Source of the DNA: Candidatus Poribacteria bacterium
GTDB lineage: Bacteria; Poribacteria; WGA-4E; JAJDTR01
Length of the DNA stretch: 64,000 bases
Assembly (NCBI GenBank): GCA_028820655.1
Contig: JAPPIK010000006.1
Coordinates: forward strand, 108,841 to 172,840
Reading direction: 5' to 3'
A model generated the notes under the pieces. The model saw only the letters and a list, made by a program, of their open reading frames with translations, made no database searches and was not told where the DNA came from. Below, one piece after another: positions 52,018-60,444 of this stretch (its first letter is position 1; each line of letters begins with the position of its first letter). A program made the translations under genes and the position numbers.

Positions 52018-52192
52018 CTTTTGACCTATAGAGATCCCATAGTAGATCACCGGTGAAAAAAATTTTCTAGAGATTCTTGTTCATTCCCCACGAAGAAACG
52101 GCTGCTTCGAATAGAAGCTGAAAACGTCACATACTCCGCAATCCCCAGTAGGACAACATGCGGCAACCTAAGCTAGAATAGTCAAAATTCGT

Positions 52193-52420
52193 ATGAAAAC
52201 CTCACCTCAAGATAACGCTCAACAGTGGATTGAAAGCTGGAAACAGGCATCGGTTGCATTAAAGGCTATCAAACGACACGAGCTCCGCAACTACGATTAT
52301 GCGAAGAACCAAGCCATCGTGGACGGAATGTTGCAATGGGCTTTTGAACATCGAACGGTGCGATTGGATAGCGGGTTGGTCGAACAACAACGCCTTTTCA
52401 TGAAGATGAAATCATCGTAA
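52193..52420 (+). CDS. Small hypothetical protein
   Basis: The 75-residue helical protein begins MKTSPQDNAQQWIESWKQASVALKAIKRHEL and ends FMKMKSS. It is amphipathic and charged, without membrane segment or motif I can name. The reading frame and composition are protein-like, but no clear ribosome-binding site precedes the ATG. It lies 63 bases before the propeller gene and may be co-transcribed with it. Similar short proteins are often seen next to toxin-antitoxin remnants; that is only an impression. Confidence 0.5.
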   Translation: MKTSPQDNAQQWIESWKQASVALKAIKRHELRNYDYAKNQAIVDGMLQWAFEHRTVRLDSGLVEQQRLFMKMKSS

Positions 52421-52483
52421 GTGAACCCAGACGTGAATCTCGCACGAACACACACTCGTCGCGACCGGTAGAGGAGAATTACA

Positions 52484-54004
52484 ATGGCGATGATTGAAAT
52501 CGGATCCGCCAAACAGCTCTTCTTCGATGATTTCCTGATCGAGAGCTTAACCAACGCAAAACAGGGGCTGAACCCCGCGGTAAAGGTGGATGACAACCCC
52601 ATCCTCCGACCGGAATGCCCGTGGGAAGGAAACTTCATGCGGCCCAACTCGGTGGTTTTCGACCCAACCGAGCAGATCTTCAAGATGTGGTACTTCTCCT
52701 CGACCACGACCGTACGCCTCGAAAACGGGAAGCCGGTTCCCGGCGGCGCGTCGGGCTTGCTCTGGGACACCCGAGGCGAAGTGAGGTGTCTGGCGACCTC
52801 CGAGGATGGGATTCACTGGGAACGACCGTCGTTGGGTCTCGTCGAGTTCGAAGGCTCGACGGATAATAACATTCTACCGGAGAAAGAGAATCTGCCGAAG
52901 GTACCCGGCTTCTTGGATCTGCGCGAGAGCGATCCCGCCAAGCGGTACAAGGCAATGATCATGATCGGCGACACGCAGACACGAGGGATGCAATACGATC
53001 TGTTCTATTCCCCGGACGCGCTCGACTGGACTCCTTACGAAGAAAACCCCGTGATTGACACCGGCCAGGAATTGGGACGTTGGGCGGGTCGATTCCAAGG
53101 CTGGGATCCGATACGCGAGACATACTACGTCACCATGGAAGCCAGCCACCACTGGCGCGGACCTTACGGCAAACGGCTTGTCGGCAGGGCGGAAAGCCCG
53201 GACATGATACACTGGAGCGAGCCGGAGATTATCCTGGTACCGGACGAGCACGATTTTCCCGACACCGAGTTCTATAGCATGCCGGTCATCCCCTACGAGG
53301 GAATCTACGTCGGGCTGCTTTGGATCTTCCGAACCACCAATGTAACCCATCATCCGGAAGTTATTTTCAGCCGGGATGGATTCCACTTTCAGCGGAACTA
53401 CCGGGAACCCTTCATCCCGCGGGGCGGTTCGCTTTCGGACTTCGACTCGAGCAGCGTGTACGCCGAAACCATGATCGTTCACGGGGACCGGATCCTCACC
53501 TACTATATCGGCACCAACAGCCGATCGCCCGAAATCGCCTTGGAGTTAGGCGACAAGTCCATGGAAGGGATTGGGTTGGCAATCTCGCGTCTGGACGGAT
53601 TTGTCTCTCTCGACAGCGGGAAGGGTTGGGTTACGAAGGACAGATCCGAGGAGGAACTGCAACACGTCTACACCGAGCGGCAGGTTTTCGGTGAGCCGGA
53701 GTCCTTCGGTCAGATGACGACCCGTCCGTTCGGGTTCTCCGGGTCTCGCCTCTACGTTAACACAAGCATGGCGCCGATCGCCGCCGGAGCGGGGCTCGGC
53801 GACGTTCGGGTTGAAATTTTAAGAGCGAACCACAAGAAATTGCCCGGATTTAGCTTTCACGTCGCCGACCCGATCACGGAATCCGGCACTTCCCAAGTTG
53901 TGTCGTGGAATGGCAATTCCGACGTGAGTGCGCTGGCTAACCAGCCGGTGAAGTTGCGTTTCTACTTCAAGAACGCCAAACTCTACTCCTTTCAGTTCAA
54001 GTAA
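52484..54004 (+). CDS. Five-bladed propeller glycosidase-like protein (GH32/GH43/GH130-type fold)
   Basis: The 506-residue protein begins MAMIEIGSAKQLFFDDFLIE. It is made of repeated blades with the signature of furanosidase-type propellers: DNPILRPECPWEG, VFDPTEQIFKMWYF, ATSEDGIHWERPSLGLVEF, YSPDALDWTPYEENPV, AESPDMIHWSEPEIIL, SRDGFHFQR (the S-x-D-G-x-x-W/F motif). A C-terminal beta-sandwich follows (RVEILRANHKKLPGF, ANQPVKLRFYFKNAKLYSFQF). There is no signal peptide, so it would act in the cytoplasm on an imported glycan. The catalytic acids cannot be assigned with confidence. GC content is visibly above its neighbours. AGGAG stands 8 bases before the ATG. Confidence 0.8.
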   Translation: MAMIEIGSAKQLFFDDFLIESLTNAKQGLNPAVKVDDNPILRPECPWEGNFMRPNSVVFDPTEQIFKMWYFSSTTTVRLENGKPVPGGASGLLWDTRGEVRCLATSEDGIHWERPSLGLVEFEGSTDNNILPEKENLPKVPGFLDLRESDPAKRYKAMIMIGDTQTRGMQYDLFYSPDALDWTPYEENPVIDTGQELGRWAGRFQGWDPIRETYYVTMEASHHWRGPYGKRLVGRAESPDMIHWSEPEIILVPDEHDFPDTEFYSMPVIPYEGIYVGLLWIFRTTNVTHHPEVIFSRDGFHFQRNYREPFIPRGGSLSDFDSSSVYAETMIVHGDRILTYYIGTNSRSPEIALELGDKSMEGIGLAISRLDGFVSLDSGKGWVTKDRSEEELQHVYTERQVFGEPESFGQMTTRPFGFSGSRLYVNTSMAPIAAGAGLGDVRVEILRANHKKLPGFSFHVADPITESGTSQVVSWNGNSDVSALANQPVKLRFYFKNAKLYSFQFK

Positions 54005-54055
54005 GGTGACTTAGGTTGCTATAGTTAAACCAACGATTATTAGTAAACTGCAGTA

Positions 54056-54121
54056 GGTTCGGTCTCCTAACCGAACCGGTATTTTTCCAGTATCGTAGGT
54101 GCGGTTGGAAACCGCACCTAC
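54056..54121. terminator. Two strong hairpins downstream of the propeller gene
   Basis: GGTTCGGT/ACCGAACC (54056-54077) is followed by GGTATTTTT, a plausible terminator. GTAGGTGCGGTT/AACCGCACCTAC (54095-54121) is a perfect 12-bp hairpin. A relative of the first (GGTTCGGTTAGGAAACCGAA) lies at 57470-57490. They also belong to the REP-like class. Confidence 0.55.
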
Positions 54122-54194
54122 GGTGATGTGTGTAACTAAATGTATGGGAATGACTACGGATGTCATCACGCCCTAGCCACCGGCTATTTTTCAC

Positions 54195-54222
54195 TTGACC
54201 AAATTCCCGCGTCTGATATAAT
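54195..54222 (+). promoter_or_regulatory. Predicted promoter of the TlpA-like gene
   Basis: TTGACC (54195-54200), 16 bases, TATAAT (54217-54222), about 155 bases before the ATG at 54377. Confidence 0.6.
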
Positions 54223-54376
54223 CCCGCGGCCTTTTCGAATTGGGCTGTCATGGTTCCCGCAAAAGGAGTCATCGATGCACCAATGACCACCGATTCATCT
54301 TGACTGAACAAACAAGGTTGTTATTAAAAACGAAATCTCGTAAGTATAACACCATCTCACGCGAGGAGGCTATATC

Positions 54377-55384
54377 ATGAATCTTCGAAGCGCACGTTCC
54401 TGCCGACAGTTAGTCCCGGTTGTTTGTATACTCGCAATCGTGATGTGCGTTACCATCGTCTATGCGGGCTCGGTACCGCCGGCGTTTAAGTATCAAGAGA
54501 TAAAGAGACTTCACAAAAAAATGCTGAGAGGCAGTGGATCCGGCGACTTGGATGTGCTTATTGATAAGGCGGCGGCATTTGTGACCGAGCATTCCGATTA
54601 TAAAAGGGCCGCCCAGATCCACTATATACTGGGCGGTGCGCTGTCCCGCGCCGATCGCACCGAAGAGGCCGTTCAGACTTATGAACGTCTCACAAAGGAT
54701 TACCCCGATGGCTCGTTCCCCGGGGAAGTTTGGCTGAAGCTGGGATTGGCTTACGACAAGCTCGGCCGGCACGACGAAGCCAACGGCGTTTATCAACGGC
54801 TTATCGATCATCCCAAACACGGCTCTAGTTCGTTTGCAAACACTGCCAAGAGGACATTGGCAATGGACCGAACGTCGCGCAAAGGCGAGATGCCGTCCAA
54901 CAGATTCCAAATGGGCAACCCGGACGAACTGGTTGGAAAACCGGCAATCGAATTCCATGTCAAGGATGTGAATGGGGGCGACCTTTCGTTGGAAAAACAC
55001 CGGGGCAAAGTTGTCCTACTCGATTTCTGGGCGGTTTGGTGCGGACCTTGCCGAGCGGAGACGCCGCATCTGAAGAGGGCATACGAGGAATTTAAAAACC
55101 GGGAATTTGAGATAATCGGCTCCAGCTTGGATCACAATGAGTCCGAGCTATTGGCATACATTGAGGAACAGGAAATGACTTGGCCTCAGTTTTTGAATGA
55201 GACAGGGGAAAACGACATCGCGCAAAAGTATAACGTCATGGCAATTCCGCAGGCTTTCCTCATCGATCACGAAGGCGTAATTCGCAAAGCGAACCTGCGT
55301 GGGCACGCTCTGGAACCGGCGATCGCCGAACTGCTTAAAGAGCGCGATGCAAAATTGGGGGCGGCAATCAACCCCGTTAAGTGA
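54377..55384 (+). CDS. Exported TPR protein with TlpA-type thioredoxin domain
   Basis: The 335-residue protein has a signal peptide (about residues 1-30, RQLVPVVCILAIVMCVTIVYA). TPR repeats follow at about 45-165 (IHYILGGALSRADRTEEAVQ, WLKLGLAYDKLGRHDEANG). The thioredoxin-like domain (about 190-325) contains the redox site FWAVWCGPCRAETPHLK and the cis-Pro region NVMAIPQAFLIDHEG. It should act in the periplasm as a thiol-disulfide oxidoreductase, as in cytochrome c maturation or general disulfide reduction; TPRs may select partners. GAGGAGG stands before the ATG. It has its own promoter at 54195-54222. Confidence 0.9.
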   Translation: MNLRSARSCRQLVPVVCILAIVMCVTIVYAGSVPPAFKYQEIKRLHKKMLRGSGSGDLDVLIDKAAAFVTEHSDYKRAAQIHYILGGALSRADRTEEAVQTYERLTKDYPDGSFPGEVWLKLGLAYDKLGRHDEANGVYQRLIDHPKHGSSSFANTAKRTLAMDRTSRKGEMPSNRFQMGNPDELVGKPAIEFHVKDVNGGDLSLEKHRGKVVLLDFWAVWCGPCRAETPHLKRAYEEFKNREFEIIGSSLDHNESELLAYIEEQEMTWPQFLNETGENDIAQKYNVMAIPQAFLIDHEGVIRKANLRGHALEPAIAELLKERDAKLGAAINPVK

Positions 55385-55456
55385 TGGTGCTGGTATTGGT
55401 TCATATAGTTGTCGCAACTGGCAATTACGCATGCACGTGAGTAATGACTTCCTTCT

Positions 55457-55483
55457 GTACCACAATCTGCTAGATTGTGGTAC
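55457..55483. other. Perfect 12-bp hairpin
   Basis: GTACCACAATCT and AGATTGTGGTAC around a 3-base loop (GCT), 73 bases after the TlpA-like gene. There is no T-tract. It may be a REP-type element or a processing site. Confidence 0.5.
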
Positions 55484-55646
55484 TCGCAAACCAACAGTGG
55501 GAAGTTTTATCGCACTCCTCATTCAGTCGCCTGGTTGCTACAAGGCCGCGTCCGGTTTTGGGGAATTGCCCATATCATCGTCGTTCATTAACATACAGTC
55601 AAATATGTGCAGATGTGAATATGAATGACTATAACCTACAACACAG

Positions 55647-56675
55647 ATGAACATTCTTGGAATTGACACATCCTGCGACGAAACTGCCGCCGCAGTCGTC
55701 GTCGACGGCAGAGAGATTCTATCCAACATCATCTCTTCGCAGATTGATCTGCACAGGAAGTACGGCGGGATTGTGCCCGAACTGGCGTCTCGAAAACATG
55801 TCGAGTCGATTAACTACATCGTTGATCAGGCGATGCTCGAATCGGGAACCGGCTTCGAGGATCTTCGGGCTATCGCAGTGACAAATCGCCCCGGACTAAT
55901 CGGCGCGCTGCTCGTGGGCGTTGCCGCGGCGAAATCCCTGGCATACGCGCATAACCTCCCCCTGCTCGGTATAAATCACATTGAGGGGCATATCTACGCG
56001 AACTTCATGGTGCACGATGCACTCCCGTTTCCGCATGTTTGCTTGACAGTTTCCGGAGGGCATACGCTGCTGGTGGAAGTGCAAAAAGAGTGGCGGTATG
56101 AGGTTCTCGGGGGTACGCTCGATGATGCCGCCGGTGAGGCTTACGACAAGGTGGCGCAGTATCTCGGCCTCGGTTTTCCCGGCGGGAAGGTAATCGACGA
56201 CTTGGCGAAACAGGGCAATCCGGCGGCGATTGAATTCCCCCGCCCGATGTTAGACAGCGGCGACTATCAGTTTAGTTTCAGCGGAATAAAAACCGCCGTT
56301 CGATATTACGTGGACAACGCAAAATCCTCCGGGGCAATGCCTCCCATCGAAGATATCGCGGCAAGTTTCCAAGCTGCTGTTGTGGACGTGCTGGTGCGCA
56401 AAACCATTCGCGCCGCACAAGAGAAAAACGCCAGAGCAATTACGCTGACCGGCGGTGTGGCGGCGAACAGCCAACTCCGTGCCTCTATGTCTGGAGCGGC
56501 AGATAGCCTCGGCGCGAAAGTCTACTATCCGCCGATCAACCTATGCACCGACAACGGCGCGATGATTGCCGGAATAGCATATCACCAGTACCAAACGGGG
56601 CAGAGGGATGCGCTCGACCTTAACGCATCCGCTTCGGGCTCAATCTTGGAACAACAGGAGCGCAACGCCTCGTAG
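55647..56675 (+). CDS. tsaD: tRNA N6-threonylcarbamoyladenosine transferase subunit TsaD
   Basis: TsaD moves the threonylcarbamoyl group onto A37 of ANN-decoding tRNAs. The 342-residue protein begins MNILGIDTSCDETAAAVV and has the iron-binding HIEGHIYANF (His111, His115). It continues with CLTVSGGHTLLV, AAGEAYDKVAQYLGLGFPGG, FSFSGIKTAV, TGGVAANSQLR and LCTDNGAMIAGIAY, all family hallmarks, so the protein looks fully functional. The gene for TsaC/Sua5, which makes the threonylcarbamoyl-AMP donor, follows at once. No ribosome-binding site is obvious before the ATG. Confidence 0.97.
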   Translation: MNILGIDTSCDETAAAVVVDGREILSNIISSQIDLHRKYGGIVPELASRKHVESINYIVDQAMLESGTGFEDLRAIAVTNRPGLIGALLVGVAAAKSLAYAHNLPLLGINHIEGHIYANFMVHDALPFPHVCLTVSGGHTLLVEVQKEWRYEVLGGTLDDAAGEAYDKVAQYLGLGFPGGKVIDDLAKQGNPAAIEFPRPMLDSGDYQFSFSGIKTAVRYYVDNAKSSGAMPPIEDIAASFQAAVVDVLVRKTIRAAQEKNARAITLTGGVAANSQLRASMSGAADSLGAKVYYPPINLCTDNGAMIAGIAYHQYQTGQRDALDLNASASGSILEQQERNAS

Positions 56676-56699
56676 AATGGGTGGTCGTTCCCTCGCAGC

Positions 56700-57326
56700 T
56701 TGCATTCTCAATCATCTATATCGGTGAATTCTTTTTCTCCTCGGCATCTGAATCAAGCCGTTCAACTCCTGAAAGATGGAGATGTTGTCGCTTTTCCAAC
56801 CGATACGGTATACGGCGTTGGGGTCGATCCGCTCCAACCGGAAGCGGTGCGCAGGCTGTATCGGATAAAGGGACGACCGGATGATAAACCGATTGCCGTT
56901 CTCGTCGGATCGATTGAAGATGTCGAACGCGTCGCTCAAACTCCTTCAGGAGCCTTCTCTCGACTTGCTGATCGATTTTGGCCCGGTGGGTTGACGCTGA
57001 TCGTCGAAGCGCGAGATTTACCGCCGGAGATTACCGCGGGTGGAAATACGGTAGGCGTCCGAATGCCCAACCACGCGTTAACGTTGGACCTTCTAGGCGG
57101 CTTTGGCGGCCCAATCGCAACCACCAGCGCGAACAGATCGGGTGAGAACGCTGCGACCTCCGCCGAGGAAGTAGCTGCCCAGCTTGGCGATCGTGTCAAC
57201 CTGATTATAGACGGCGGAGAAACCATCACAAAAGTCGCTTCGACGGTGCTTGATCTCTCGGTGTCGCCTCCGCAAATTCTCCGTCACGGGGGTATTTCCG
57301 AGGAGTCGTTGATGGAATGTCTATAG
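56700..57326 (+). CDS. tsaC: Threonylcarbamoyl-AMP synthase (TsaC/Sua5 family)
   Basis: The enzyme makes threonylcarbamoyl-AMP from threonine, bicarbonate and ATP for t6A37 modification. The 208-residue YrdC-fold protein has LLKDGDVVAFPTDTVYGVG, the KGRPDDKPIAVLV motif, FWPGGLTLIVEA, VGVRMPNHALTLDLL and PIATTSANRSGE. It is the short form (no extra C-terminal Sua5 domain). The start is uncertain: TTG 56700 or GTG 56724; the first conserved residues begin near 56755. It follows tsaD by 24 bases, so both steps of the t6A pathway are co-transcribed. Confidence 0.93.
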   Translation: MHSQSSISVNSFSPRHLNQAVQLLKDGDVVAFPTDTVYGVGVDPLQPEAVRRLYRIKGRPDDKPIAVLVGSIEDVERVAQTPSGAFSRLADRFWPGGLTLIVEARDLPPEITAGGNTVGVRMPNHALTLDLLGGFGGPIATTSANRSGENAATSAEEVAAQLGDRVNLIIDGGETITKVASTVLDLSVSPPQILRHGGISEESLMECL

Positions 57327-57362
57327 TCAATTTTATTCACATTTACACATATTTCGGTAGGT

Positions 57363-57434
57363 GATCAAGCGAACGGATAGTGAGTGATCAACTGACTGAA
57401 CAAGGAAGGCGATAGAACTCCCATAGAGATCCCT
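57363..57434 (+). repeat. Dispersed 23-nt-unit repeat
   Basis: Units start GATCAAGCGAACGG at 57363 and GATCAACTGACTGAAC at 57386 (23 bases apart), the tail GCGATAGAACTCCC at 57409 (23 bases on), then the half-tail CATAGAGATCCC. The remaining gap to 57704 has one GGTTCGGTTAGGAAACC hairpin and no gene. Confidence 0.75.
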
Positions 57435-57704
57435 TTCCAACCCCCCTACGAGACTGGATAAATACCGGTTCGGTTAGGAAACCGAACCTACCACAGTGTA
57501 AAAAATGATAATAGGTATTATTATAGAGGGCGAAAAGCTTGTTTGAATAAACAATGTAACTTGGTGCCATACTTTGAATGAAGTAGCGACTTAATCAACT
57601 AAGAGTGACATTGGTGTCCATTTTCCTAACTGGTTGAAGATGGCGTGGTAGGAAGACTTCCAACCTTCCATTCCTCCAACCTTAACCCGATGGAGGATAC
57701 TCTC

Positions 57705-58304
57705 ATGGCACGACAGGTATTCGTAGACATCGACACCCAATATGACTTTGTTAGTCGGGACGGAGCGCTCTCCGTGCCAGGCGCCGAAGAAATTCGAGGC
57801 AACTTAAAGACACTGACCGATTTCGCAGTGAGAAACGGCATTAAGATTGTCGCCTCCGCTGACGCGCATGTCCCGGATGACAAGGAGTTTGAGGTTTTCC
57901 CGCCTCATTGCGTTCAGAATACACCGGGACAAAAGAAGATTGAAGAGACAACCATAGAGGCTACGGTTGTGCTTAAAAATGACGCCTCAGGCACAGCGAG
58001 CGCGGACGACATCGAAAGCGCCGACCAGGTTCTGTTGGAGAAACAAACGTACGACGTGTTCACCAATCCCAGTGCGTCCGGAATTTTTGAAGCCGCCGAT
58101 GGCGATGAATACATTGTGTACGGTGTAGCCACCGATTACTGCGTCAAAGCCGCCGCTGTCGGCTTGCTTGAACGCGGATACAAGGTGACGGTGGTCAAAG
58201 ACGCTATCGCCGCGGTTGCGCCGGAAACGGGAGAGGAATCCATCGCGCTGATGGAGGAGATGGGAGCAGGATTCAAGACGACGCATGAGATCGTCGGTAG
58301 GTAG
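57705..58304 (+). CDS. Nicotinamidase-like cysteine hydrolase (isochorismatase fold)
   Basis: From ATG 57705 (GGAGG seven bases upstream) the protein has 199 residues. It shows VFVDIDTQYDFV with the catalytic Asp, SADAHVPDD followed by FPPHCVQNTPG, which resembles the metal-binding Asp-x-His...His site of PncA-type nicotinamidases, a Lys in VVLKND, and the nucleophilic Cys in GVATDYCVKAAAVGLLERGY. The expected reaction is nicotinamide to nicotinate in NAD salvage; a related amidase is possible. The histone-deacetylase-like gene follows after 12 bases. Because NAD-dependent and zinc-dependent deacylases both relate to protein acylation, a functional link is conceivable, but this is speculative. 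Confidence 0.82.
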   Translation: MARQVFVDIDTQYDFVSRDGALSVPGAEEIRGNLKTLTDFAVRNGIKIVASADAHVPDDKEFEVFPPHCVQNTPGQKKIEETTIEATVVLKNDASGTASADDIESADQVLLEKQTYDVFTNPSASGIFEAADGDEYIVYGVATDYCVKAAAVGLLERGYKVTVVKDAIAAVAPETGEESIALMEEMGAGFKTTHEIVGR

Positions 58305-58316
58305 TCGGAGAAGAAG

Positions 58317-59267
58317 ATGAACACTGGCGGGATGACCGGATTGGCGTATCACTCCGATTATGTCAAACACGATACGGGGGCAGGGCATCCTGAGCGACGG
58401 GATCGCATACGAGCGGGAATTCAGGCGCTTCAGGCGTCAGACTATTGGGAACGACTGCATCACATTGAACCGACACATGCCGCAGTGGAGCAAATCCGGT
58501 ACGCGCACGCCAATGACTACATCGAGCATGTACGCCGATGCTGTGAACAGGAAATCAACTTAGACTACGATACGCCAGTCGTAAAGGCATCATTCGACAT
58601 TGCCCGTCTCTCAACCGGCGGGTTATTGAGGGCAGCCGATGCGGTGATGGCGGGAACAGTTCGCCACGCATTCGCGCTCGTTCGTCCGCCCGGACACCAT
58701 GCCACTCCGAGCAGAAGCATGGGATTCTGTTTGTTCAACAACGTCGCGGTCGCGGCACGCTACCTACAACGCGAGCACGGAATCGGGAAGGTGGCGATCG
58801 TCGATTGGGACGTGCATCACGGCAACGGCACACAGGATATTTTCTACGCCGACCCTTCGGTCTTCTTCTTCTCCATTCACCAATCGCCGCTATATCCGGG
58901 AACGGGCGCAGCCAATCAAACCGGCTCCGGGGCTGCGCTGGGCTCAACGCTCAACGCGCCCGTGCCGGCGGGGAGCGATCTCGACACCTACGTGGAAACT
59001 TTCGAAAAGGTTCTCACACCTGCACTGCTGCACTTCTCACCGGATTTTATTCTCATCTCCGCCGGCTTTGATGCCCACCGGCGAGATCCGCTCGCCACCA
59101 TCAAACTGACCGGCGAAGGTTTCGCGACCCTCACCAGAATCGTCCTCGACATTGCCTCGGAAACGGCTGAGGGTAAGATTGTCTCTGCATTGGAGGGAGG
59201 ATACAGTCTGAAGGGCTTATCGGAGTCGATTGTCGCGCATGTAGGAGAACTCGTAAAGAGCGATTAA
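58317..59267 (+). CDS. Histone-deacetylase-superfamily zinc amidohydrolase (AcuC-like)
   Basis: The 316-residue protein has the HDAC-fold hallmarks: TGAGHPERRDRIRAGIQALQ, ALVRPPGHHATPSRSMGFCLFNNVAVAARY with the active-site His pair, and VAIVDWDVHHGNGTQDIFYADPSVFFFS with zinc ligands Asp and His. LISAGFDAHRRDPLATIKLT carries the third ligand Asp, and ALEGGYSLKGL ends the domain. It should remove acyl groups from protein lysines, polyamines or small molecules. The start ATG 58317 has GGAGAAG upstream. It is coupled to the nicotinamidase-like gene (12-base gap). The stop codon region lies at the edge of a dispersed repeat (59274 onward). Confidence 0.92.
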   Translation: MNTGGMTGLAYHSDYVKHDTGAGHPERRDRIRAGIQALQASDYWERLHHIEPTHAAVEQIRYAHANDYIEHVRRCCEQEINLDYDTPVVKASFDIARLSTGGLLRAADAVMAGTVRHAFALVRPPGHHATPSRSMGFCLFNNVAVAARYLQREHGIGKVAIVDWDVHHGNGTQDIFYADPSVFFFSIHQSPLYPGTGAANQTGSGAALGSTLNAPVPAGSDLDTYVETFEKVLTPALLHFSPDFILISAGFDAHRRDPLATIKLTGEGFATLTRIVLDIASETAEGKIVSALEGGYSLKGLSESIVAHVGELVKSD

Positions 59268-59273
59268 ACGAAC

Positions 59274-59356
59274 GATCAACTGAACGAATAAATCTAGCGA
59301 GCGCGATAGAGATCCCAAGGGGATAGGAAGTCTTGATAGAGTTCCCATAGAAATCC
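59274..59356 (+). repeat. Dispersed 23-nt-unit repeat, slightly out of phase
   Basis: A unit starts GATCAACTGAACGAATAAAT at 59274; the tail GCGATAGAGATCCC begins at 59303, 6 bases later than in other copies. Further half-tails run to 59356. The rest of the gap to 59632 has a REP-like GGAGATCGCTCCTAC and no gene. Confidence 0.65.
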
Positions 59357-59632
59357 TAGTGCGACATAAACCATCTCGCCCCACACCCAACACGGTAGAC
59401 GGGACATCTTGCCCCGCATCCGAGGCCAAACGGGGTGAATAGCGATGCATGGGAACCGGTCATGGTAGGCGGTACCTACCTTACAGACCTTCGTTACAAG
59501 AATCATCTATCGCGCTCGCTCTCCACTGCGCCGATCATTCGCCTGATCAGCGCTCATTCTAGAGGAAGACGCGATGAGGAGATCGCTCCTACTGGACGGC
59601 TGGTGGATGCTGTCGCTTTCCCGAATCCTTTG

Positions 59633-60337
59633 TTATTTTTTTCGCCCGACGTGAATCGCCACAATGCCGAAAGTCTTCCTATAAAACCTGACATCCTCCA
59701 ATTCGCACGAACGCATAATTCTCGCCAACTCCTCACAATCGGGAAATTGCATCACAGACTGCGGAAGATAACCGTAAGCATCGTCTCTGTTCTTCGAGAC
59801 CAGATTCCCTATACAGGGCAAGACCTTCGTGAAGTAAAAGTAGTAAAAACCCGTAAACATCCGATGGTTTGGTTGGGTGAACTCCAAGATAACGACACGT
59901 CCGCCGCTGACAGCCACCCGCGCCATCTCCCTAATGCCACGTTCGAGGTCGGCAACATTGCGAATGCCGAACCCGACTGACACCACATCAAATGTCTCTT
60001 CTGCAAAGGGAAGCGAAAGCGTATCGGCCTCAATAGGGACAAACGCTCTCGGGCGTTCCTGTTTCTCAACCTTCGTCTTGCCGACCGCCAACATTTCAAA
60101 GCAGAAATCCGTCCCGATCACCGCCGCACTCGTTCCCATTTCATCGGCATAGGCAAGCGCGAGTTCGCCGGTTCCCGTACAGACATCAAGTACCTTGCTC
60201 CCGGGTGAAACACCGCTAGCCCGTGCGGTAGACCTTCTCCATGAACGATCAAACCGGAGGCTCAAGAGCGAATTAAGGAAATCGTATTGCCTCGCTATGG
60301 CGGTAAAGATTTTGTGAACGTAGATCGCTTTGTTCAT
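59633..60337 (-). CDS. menG: Demethylmenaquinone/ubiquinone methyltransferase
   Basis: The enzyme methylates the quinone ring in the last or late step of menaquinone (or ubiquinone) synthesis, using SAM. The 234-residue protein has the UbiE/MenG pattern: HKIFTAIARQYDFLNSLLSLRFDRSWRR, SAM motif SKVLDVCTGTGELALAYA, ADTLSLPFAEETFDVVSVGFGIRNVADLERG, and VVILEFTQPNHRMFTGFYYFYF with LPCIGNLVSKNRDDAYGYLPQSVMQFPD near the C-terminus (the UbiE signature). Whether the host makes menaquinone or ubiquinone cannot be told from this gene. No other men or ubi gene is adjacent. Confidence 0.94.
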   Translation of the reverse strand: MNKAIYVHKIFTAIARQYDFLNSLLSLRFDRSWRRSTARASGVSPGSKVLDVCTGTGELALAYADEMGTSAAVIGTDFCFEMLAVGKTKVEKQERPRAFVPIEADTLSLPFAEETFDVVSVGFGIRNVADLERGIREMARVAVSGGRVVILEFTQPNHRMFTGFYYFYFTKVLPCIGNLVSKNRDDAYGYLPQSVMQFPDCEELARIMRSCELEDVRFYRKTFGIVAIHVGRKK

Positions 60338-60365
60338 TGGGATTCAGCGGTTAGGACTGAGGCGA

Positions 60366-60401
60366 GATCAAGGAATGGACAATGACTGCGGAAGAGATTC
60401 C
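60366..60401 (+). repeat. Dispersed 23-nt-unit repeat, degenerate
   Basis: A unit starts GATCAAGGAATGGACAATG at 60366 and the tail-like GCGGAAGAGATTCC follows 22 bases later. Confidence 0.5.
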
Positions 60402-60444
60402 TCCCCAAATCGCGACGTATCGGGAATCAGAATTCCCCCTACGG

